Part shown: in pieces, positions 58,980 to 64,000 of the stretch | Numbering within the stretch: the first letter of the stretch is position 1 | Layout of the letters: every line of letters begins with the position of its first letter | Origin: Synechococcus sp. PCC 7336 | GTDB lineage: Bacteria; Cyanobacteriota; Cyanobacteriia; Thermostichales; PCC-7336 | Assembly: GCF_000332275.1 (NCBI RefSeq) | Contig: NZ_CM001776.1 | Coordinates: 3,904,008 to 3,968,007 of the forward strand | Direction of reading: 5' to 3' | Length of the DNA: 64,000 nt | The notes under the pieces: generated by a model | The model's input: only the letters and a program-made list of their open reading frames with translations | Databases searched by the model: none | Told to the model about the DNA's origin: nothing | Made by a program: the position numbers and the translations under genes

Positions 58980-59864
58980 CTAAGCGACCAGAGCGCGATC
59001 GCGACTGAACGGACAGGCATCCAACAGCCGATCCAAATCGAGAGTGACCTCCCGCAGGTTGCAGCCATTGATGAGATCGAAAACCGTCGTAGCTTCCGTC
59101 AAGTCAATGGGCTCGAGACCTATCAGCCCTAGCGAGGCAAAGTAGTCGTAAAACTTAAAGTCATTGCCAGGAATTTTTGCGGAAACCTTAATCCAGGCAG
59201 AAGGGATTTCGTAGGCATCTGCAGCAATCAAACCGTGCAGGGAGCTAGACGCAACGCAGTCGCACTTGCACAGGTCGTCCACCACCTTTTCGATGGGATC
59301 TTTGATGTCAATGACGAGAATGTCCGGCCGACTGCGGAAGCGCTCGATCTTTGGATCGCGGCTATCGAGGTAATGGGGGATGATGCCGAGGCTGTATTGC
59401 TTGCGCGGTTTGGGATGGTAATAGCGGGGGAACAGGAGGGCGGGATCGCCGAAAATATCGGGACAGCTAACCCCTTGCGATCGCGCGTGGGCCGCACTTA
59501 AAGGACCGCGAACCGCATAAATCTGCTTGGGTTTTTCCGCAAACAGACAGGTGTTGGAGGTGAACCCAGCCCCCCACACTACAGTGTTGGCATCGGCATG
59601 TTGCAATGTGCTGCCGACGAGCAGGTGCAAGTCACCCACGTCGCCGGGATAGGTGCCGCCAGATTCGCTCTTCAGGTTGATGTCAAACCCCCGCCCCTTG
59701 CGACCGGAGATCTGTTCGATCAGGACTGGATTGAGGGCATCTCCCCAATTTTTGGTGTCGTACCAGAGGAAGTTAATGTGGTCGGACCAAACAGTATTCC
59801 ATACAGGCGCTTGCATGAAAGACTTGGTGCGCAAATATTGGCTTCTCAAGTGTTGGCGAATCAC
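58980..59864 (-). CDS. Polysaccharide pyruvyl transferase family protein
   Basis: Members of this family add pyruvate ketals to exopolysaccharide sugars. The 294-residue product opens with a short basic region, then NFLWYDTKNWGDALNPVLIE, a typical start for the family (N-x-GD). Conserved parts are VVWGAGFTSN, IYAVRGPLSAAHARSQGV, DIFGDPALLFPRYY and the late CVASSSLHGLIAADAYEIP. The start is ATG 59864. It suggests the polymer may carry pyruvate as well as sulfate. Some family members have other roles (CsaB), so the pyruvylation is inferred. Confidence 0.85.
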   Translation of the reverse strand: MIRQHLRSQYLRTKSFMQAPVWNTVWSDHINFLWYDTKNWGDALNPVLIEQISGRKGRGFDINLKSESGGTYPGDVGDLHLLVGSTLQHADANTVVWGAGFTSNTCLFAEKPKQIYAVRGPLSAAHARSQGVSCPDIFGDPALLFPRYYHPKPRKQYSLGIIPHYLDSRDPKIERFRSRPDILVIDIKDPIEKVVDDLCKCDCVASSSLHGLIAADAYEIPSAWIKVSAKIPGNDFKFYDYFASLGLIGLEPIDLTEATTVFDLINGCNLREVTLDLDRLLDACPFSRDRALVA

Positions 59865-59909
59865 GATTCAAGCTCCACTAAAACAATGGTTTGACAAGTC
59901 AGAAACCGG

Positions 59910-61292
59910 TTAGGGCAGAAATCCGCCGAGGCGATCGAACGGCAACTCAATTCCCAGCAGCAACCGCAGCAGCAGCACCGCTGCCAGTGCCCCCACAAAC
60001 AGGCCCGTGAAGGCCATATCCTGTCGCAGAGTAGAAATGTTTTCTCGCGTCAGCCCCACCTGAATGGCCGCATAGGTCGGCAAATCGCTCGTGCCGATCG
60101 CCACGATCGCCCCCAAGGTGCCTGCCACGTAAAAGCCCGCCGGCACCCCCACCACAATGGCGAGGAAGCGCAGAAAATTGCTTTGGGCACTGTATTGGGG
60201 CTTGCCGAGGCCCAATAAACAGGGGCTGCTGGTATAGAACAGGGCCGAGAGCCATGCCCCGCAACTGAGGATGGGTACGGCCCAGGCGGCATCCGCGTAG
60301 CGATCGTCGTACAGCCACCCCACCAGCACATCGCCGAAACCGACGAGCAAGAGCAGCAGCGCCACCACCCCCAGCAGAATGTATTTGCGCTGTTGCAAAA
60401 ACCTGGCTCGCAGTTGTGCCCGAGGTAATGCCGCCTTGCGCGACACCAACGGAAAAATCACCTTGAAGCCAATCCGTTTCAACACCTGCTTGGGCAGCTC
60501 CGCCAGCACGAACGCCACCGTCAGCACCCCCAACATCTCCAGCGACAGCAACTTGCCGAGGATCAGGCGATCGGACTGCTCCGCCAAAAACATCATGATG
60601 GAGGCAATAAAAATCCATTTGCCAAACGACAGCAGCTCCCGCGCGGCACTGCCATCCCACTCCAGCCGATTGAGTTTGCCGGGAATCAGTAGGTGGGAGG
60701 AGGCCAACTTAAAAACCCCTGCAGCGATCGCCCCCGCCGCCAGTGCCCACACCGTGGGGCTAACTAACGCCCAAACCAACATCGCCACCAGACCGATCGA
60801 TTGCTTGCTCAACTCCAGAGCCGTTAATTTCCCCAGCGTCATCTTGCGGTTGAGGGTGTAAAGCTTGGTGGAACTAAAACCGCTTAACAGCAGAGTGAGG
60901 CAGACGACGGCAATCAGACCTGCTAGCTGCGGTTCGTCATAAAACTCTGCCATTGGCTGAGCCACCAGCAGACAAGCAGACCAGAGCACAATTCCCCGTA
61001 AAATTTGTATCGACCAGGCTGTATTTAAAAATTGGCTTTCATCGCCACGCGGACTTTGGATGATGTTTTGACCGATACCCACATCGGAAAACAGTTCCAA
61101 GCCCATGCGCAGAGAGTTAACCAGCGCCATCAAGCCAAAAAATTCCGGCACTAAAAGACGCGTCAGAATTAAATTATTGCCAAATCTCAACACCTGGCTG
61201 GAGCCATAGGCCGCCACCGTCCACAACACCCCGCGTACCGCCGGACTGCTGAGGGAAAACATTGGCTTCGACTTTGCAATTGTAGATTCCAT
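59910..61292 (-). CDS. Wzx-type oligosaccharide flippase
   Basis: This protein flips the lipid-linked repeat unit across the inner membrane. The 460-residue protein has 12-14 TM helices and the family opening RGVLWTVAAYGSSQVLRFGN with LILTRLLVPEFFGLMALVNS. It also has DVGIGQNIIQSPRGDESQFL, which is characteristic of the MATE-like polysaccharide exporters. The start is ATG 61292. It sits between the pyruvyl-transferase-family gene and a GT2 gene, in the usual Wzx/Wzy cluster setting together with the Wzy-like protein at 41123. Confidence 0.93.
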   Translation of the reverse strand: MESTIAKSKPMFSLSSPAVRGVLWTVAAYGSSQVLRFGNNLILTRLLVPEFFGLMALVNSLRMGLELFSDVGIGQNIIQSPRGDESQFLNTAWSIQILRGIVLWSACLLVAQPMAEFYDEPQLAGLIAVVCLTLLLSGFSSTKLYTLNRKMTLGKLTALELSKQSIGLVAMLVWALVSPTVWALAAGAIAAGVFKLASSHLLIPGKLNRLEWDGSAARELLSFGKWIFIASIMMFLAEQSDRLILGKLLSLEMLGVLTVAFVLAELPKQVLKRIGFKVIFPLVSRKAALPRAQLRARFLQQRKYILLGVVALLLLLVGFGDVLVGWLYDDRYADAAWAVPILSCGAWLSALFYTSSPCLLGLGKPQYSAQSNFLRFLAIVVGVPAGFYVAGTLGAIVAIGTSDLPTYAAIQVGLTRENISTLRQDMAFTGLFVGALAAVLLLRLLLGIELPFDRLGGFLP

Positions 61293-61344
61293 ACCGCTCT
61301 CAACACAGCTAAGAAATGGCTCTAGACAGTTCTGGCAATGACCA

Positions 61345-62343
61345 TTAAGCAGACTTATATTCGATTAATTGGGCGGGTTGTTTTCGCCATCGATGCAGCC
61401 AATATTTCAGTTGTCCCATGGCTTGAGCTGGCTTGGATAACACGCAAAAGACTGCATACAACCTGGCGCGAGCGCGATCGCCTCCCTGCCGCCGCCGGTA
61501 CCGATAAACTCGATGGCCCAGCCAGAGATAAGCCCCCAACGCCAGCAGACTAGTCCCTGAGGTGATGGCTGCCAAAGCGAAGGAAACTGTCGGAACGACT
61601 GCTCCCCAAATCCAACCGCTCAACTGTTCGCGCACCCTATAGCGTTCGGCAGAATTGCCATACATGGCCGCGCCCTCGGCCACAGCCCAACCGCCCCGCA
61701 GCGATCGCTGCCACCATTGGGAAAAGCGCTGCATATCGGCGTCGTGCAGGGTCATCTCTGCCTCCAGTCGCCAGATGCTCCACCCCCGCCGTCGCAAGCG
61801 AATGCACAGTTCCGGCTCTTCGCCGCAAATCAAGCTGCCATCAAACCTGCCCACTTCTCGAAGCGCCACCACCCGCGCCAGAGCATCCCCTCCGCAAGCC
61901 TTGGTTTGGCCCACAGGGGTATCCCATTCCATATCCGCCATCTGGTTATAGATCGATGCGTTTGGAAAGCGCTCCCGCCGCCTGCCACAGACCGCGGCGG
62001 CTGTAGCATCGCCATCTAACTTGGCGATCGCCCGTTCGAGCCATCCATCCACAAGCTCGCAATCCCCATCAATAAATTGCACGTATTCCAGTTGGGGGAA
62101 ATGCTCGACCAAATAATCAAACCCAGCATTCCGACCGCGCGCCATCGTGAATGGCAGCGATCGATCGAGTTCGATGACAATCGCCTCTAATTTCCGCGCC
62201 ATTTCAACGCTGCCATCCGTCGAGCCGGAATCCACATAAACAATCGGGATCTCGCGAGATAATCTCTCGCGCAAAGAGGTCAGGCAGCGCACCAGACGCA
62301 CGCCTTCATTTCGACCGATCGCCACGACGCCAACTCTTCTCAT
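61345..62343 (-). CDS. Glycosyltransferase family 2 (second)
   Basis: The 332-residue enzyme opens with VGVVAIGRNEGVRLVRCLTS and has IVYVDSGSTDGSVEMARKLE. The DxD-like motif is YVQFIDGDCELVDGWLERAI, followed by CGGDALARVVALREVGRFDG and EEPELCIRLRRRGWSIWRLE (ED-type catalytic region). A C-terminal hydrophobic stretch (VSFALAAITSGTSLLALGAY) suggests membrane attachment. It starts with ATG 62343, 39 bp after the next GT2 gene. Confidence 0.92.
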   Translation of the reverse strand: MRRVGVVAIGRNEGVRLVRCLTSLRERLSREIPIVYVDSGSTDGSVEMARKLEAIVIELDRSLPFTMARGRNAGFDYLVEHFPQLEYVQFIDGDCELVDGWLERAIAKLDGDATAAAVCGRRRERFPNASIYNQMADMEWDTPVGQTKACGGDALARVVALREVGRFDGSLICGEEPELCIRLRRRGWSIWRLEAEMTLHDADMQRFSQWWQRSLRGGWAVAEGAAMYGNSAERYRVREQLSGWIWGAVVPTVSFALAAITSGTSLLALGAYLWLGHRVYRYRRRQGGDRARARLYAVFCVLSKPAQAMGQLKYWLHRWRKQPAQLIEYKSA

Positions 62344-62381
62344 CGGTTTATCCCACTCGTCACATCAAACAAACTTTCAAC

Positions 62382-63593
62382 TCAAGATTCAGACAAACGC
62401 TTTGTGCGAATCCATTGCCGTTCTGGATTGACTAAAAAGCTGAAATACAGCGGCATCTTCCACGCCACATAAGCGGGAATGGAAAGCAGGGTCAGCAGTG
62501 AAATATCCTGTCTGCCAAACCTCCACCAACCCAGCGCAACCGCGATCGCCAACAATCCGCTCGCCACGCCCAAAATTGTTGCGGGCAGCCAAATACCCGC
62601 CAGCAGACCGACCAGTCCGGCGATCGCTGACAATCCCGCGATCGTCAGTGCAAACAGCGACAGCGGCGGCACCCCCAATTCCAGCGCCAGCGCTAGCAGC
62701 TCGAACCGCCGTTGCCGAAACGCTTCCCGCAGCAGTCGCGGGCAATGGGTCAGCAGCGACTGCAAATGACCGTGTTCCCACCGAGTTCGTTGGGTTTTAG
62801 CCGTTTGTTGGCGATCGGGCAGGCGACCCACCACCCGTGCTGACGGGCAAAACATGGGTGCAAATCCCGCACAGGCCAGGTCGATCCCCAGCGTCATGTC
62901 CTCCACAATGTCGCCGCTGGCCAAATTCGCGGCGGCGATCGCCACCCAAGGCAATGCCATCCCGGTGCCCGTCAGCAAACAAGGCAGCCCCAACCGAGCT
63001 AACCCTAGAGGTCGCACCAAATTCTTGACGCGAAAGGCAAAGGCCGAAACCGCATCTTTGGCGCTGGGAACAGGGGGTTTGTCCAACAGGTATTGAGCCT
63101 GCACCGGACGTCCGGCGATCGCAGCCTGCAGGCAAATTTTGGCGATCGCCCCCGGAGCCACCCAACAATCGGCATCCACAATCGCCACCACATCCGGCGG
63201 ATCCTCCGCCAGCAACGCGAGGCCACAATCGAGCGCATATCCTTTCCCTCGCAGTTGAGGGTTCTGCCGTTCAACGACTGCCGCCCCCGCTGCCCGAGCA
63301 ATGGCTGCTGTATTGTCGTTGCAGTTATCCGCCACAACTAACAGGCGATCGCCTTGGCCCAACTGCGATTTCACTGCTGCCAGCGTCGCTCCAATTCCGG
63401 CTGCTTCGTTGTGGGCGGGAACGAGAACTGCGATGCGAGGACGCGACGGCAAAAAATAGCGCTTCGACCGTTGCCGCGATAGAGCTGCCAGACATTCCAG
63501 GCAAAATGTGGCACTTAATAGCAAGGCCGCGACCGCAAGAATGAAGAGAAAAAATGAGATGACTTCGCCAGCAATGCTCCCTAAATCCACCAC
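62382..63593 (-). CDS. Glycosyltransferase family 2 with membrane helices (third)
   Basis: The 403-residue protein has an N-terminal TM helix (VISFFLFILAVAALLLSATF). A processive-type GT2 core follows: RIAVLVPAHNEAAGIGATLA, LLVVADNCNDNTAAIARAAG, VAIVDADCWVAPGAIAKICL with DAD, EDMTLGIDLACAGFAPMF and QQTAKTQRTRWEHGHLQSLL (the Q-x-x-R-W motif of polymerising synthases). Then come several TM helices (LALTIAGLSAIAGLVGLL region). The motifs resemble hyaluronan- or cellulose-synthase relatives. It may therefore itself make a polymer. It is the first gene of the long minus-strand run. Confidence 0.9.
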   Translation of the reverse strand: MVDLGSIAGEVISFFLFILAVAALLLSATFCLECLAALSRQRSKRYFLPSRPRIAVLVPAHNEAAGIGATLAAVKSQLGQGDRLLVVADNCNDNTAAIARAAGAAVVERQNPQLRGKGYALDCGLALLAEDPPDVVAIVDADCWVAPGAIAKICLQAAIAGRPVQAQYLLDKPPVPSAKDAVSAFAFRVKNLVRPLGLARLGLPCLLTGTGMALPWVAIAAANLASGDIVEDMTLGIDLACAGFAPMFCPSARVVGRLPDRQQTAKTQRTRWEHGHLQSLLTHCPRLLREAFRQRRFELLALALELGVPPLSLFALTIAGLSAIAGLVGLLAGIWLPATILGVASGLLAIAVALGWWRFGRQDISLLTLLSIPAYVAWKMPLYFSFLVNPERQWIRTKRLSES

Positions 63594-63802
63594 AGCACCT
63601 CCGAGAAGTTAGCTGTGGGAATATCCCCGTTGGTGTGACGGGCTCCTTTTTCGCAGGGCGAAAAGAGACCTCTACAGGTCGGCAATATTTTCAGAATCAT
63701 TTTCAGGACGTGATTTGCAGGACAGGTATCGATACTGAGGCGTCGAAAAAACAGCCGTTTTCTCCTAAACTCCGAAGTTCCGGGGACATCAATGCCGCCA
63801 CC

Positions 63803-64000
63803 CTAAGTTCGCTGGGCAACAGGGAACGACAGTTCGACAGTGTCAGCATCCCAGTGCTCGAGCAGTTGCTGAGCCTGTGGGGGAGTGACTCGTGCGAGGT
63901 AGACCAGTTGGCGGTAGGCATGACGCTTGCTCTCCCGCTCCCCATCGGATTGTTGATAGGCCACTCGAATGAATTCGAGTAAGCATCTTCTGTTGAGGTG
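63803..64000 (-). CDS. C-terminal part of an unrecognised protein (5' end outside window)
   Basis: An open minus-strand frame of 65 codons enters from the right edge and stops at TAG 63803-63805. The residues (for example LLEFIRVAYQQSDGERESKR and AYRQLVYLARVTPPQAQQLL) suggest a helical C-terminal domain. Codon use looks ordinary. I do not recognise the family. The gap to the GT2 gene is about 210 bp and shows nothing clear. Confidence 0.5.
   Translation of the reverse strand, partial: HLNRRCLLEFIRVAYQQSDGERESKRHAYRQLVYLARVTPPQAQQLLEHWDADTVELSFPVAQRT

Noticed and set aside
63643-63668. Hairpin TTTTCGC/GCGAAAA near the right end as a terminator
   Set aside because: It is not followed by a T-run on either strand beyond the stem itself.
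63635-63982. 115-codon plus-strand frame at the right edge
   Set aside because: It overlaps the minus-strand partial frame, whose residues look more protein-like, and shows no motif.

Overview
The window is cyanobacterial chromosomal DNA. It carries photosystem genes (psbK, psbX, psaD), the RpaB response regulator and a cyanobacterial-type FtsZ, and the octamer GCGATCGC (HIP1) recurs throughout. The genus cannot be fixed from the sequence alone.

Layout. Positions 1-12000 are core genome: a DinG-like helicase running off the left edge, two response regulators (NarL type and rpaB), ftsZ, tsaB, tRNA-Ser, psbK, murJ, psbX, a DUF3318 protein, an inositol-monophosphatase-family enzyme, psaD, a 40-residue membrane peptide, a 3-methyladenine DNA glycosylase, and a tRNA-Tyr/tRNA-Thr pair. 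Positions 12300-20250 form a trehalose locus holding two routes: TreY/TreZ (from glucan ends) and TreT (from NDP-glucose plus glucose), with a DUF5752 protein and a small coiled-coil protein. Positions 20580-28890 hold a minus-strand operon for a cellulose-like exopolysaccharide (outer-membrane barrel, TPR protein, GH8 lipoprotein, BcsB) with no BcsA nearby, plus an FHA protein downstream.

Positions 30260-41110 are the most unusual part: a type III-B variant CRISPR locus. The effector operon is cas10/cmr2 (no HD domain, GGDD intact), cmr3, cmr4 (no recognisable catalytic Asp), cmr5, and a 561-residue protein that looks like a Cmr6-Cmr1 fusion. Upstream lies a frameshifted two-helix membrane accessory gene. 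One array sits on each side of the effector genes; their repeats differ in the 5' part but share the same last 15 bases. In the upstream array a 263-bp MITE with TA target duplications sits at the same position inside seven successive repeats, and the 338-bp repeat-MITE-spacer unit is tandemly amplified with one spacer present seven times. No cas1, cas2 or cas6 is present in the window.

Positions 41120-63600 are a large exopolysaccharide locus, entirely on the minus strand: Wzy-like polymerase, GH9 glucanase, GalE, three sulfotransferases, a Gfo/Idh/MocA oxidoreductase, a Wzc-like co-polymerase/kinase, an initiating sugar-phosphate transferase, a WecB/TagA/CpsF transferase with a duplicated C-terminal domain, a GT4 enzyme, an SDR epimerase, three GT2 enzymes, a pyruvyl-transferase-family protein and a Wzx flippase. 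Together they can initiate, extend, decorate (sulfate, perhaps pyruvate), flip, polymerise and export a sulfated polysaccharide. Two further copies of the MITE lie here, one of them exactly at the stop codon of the sugar transferase gene. The window ends in the 3' part of an unrecognised minus-strand gene.
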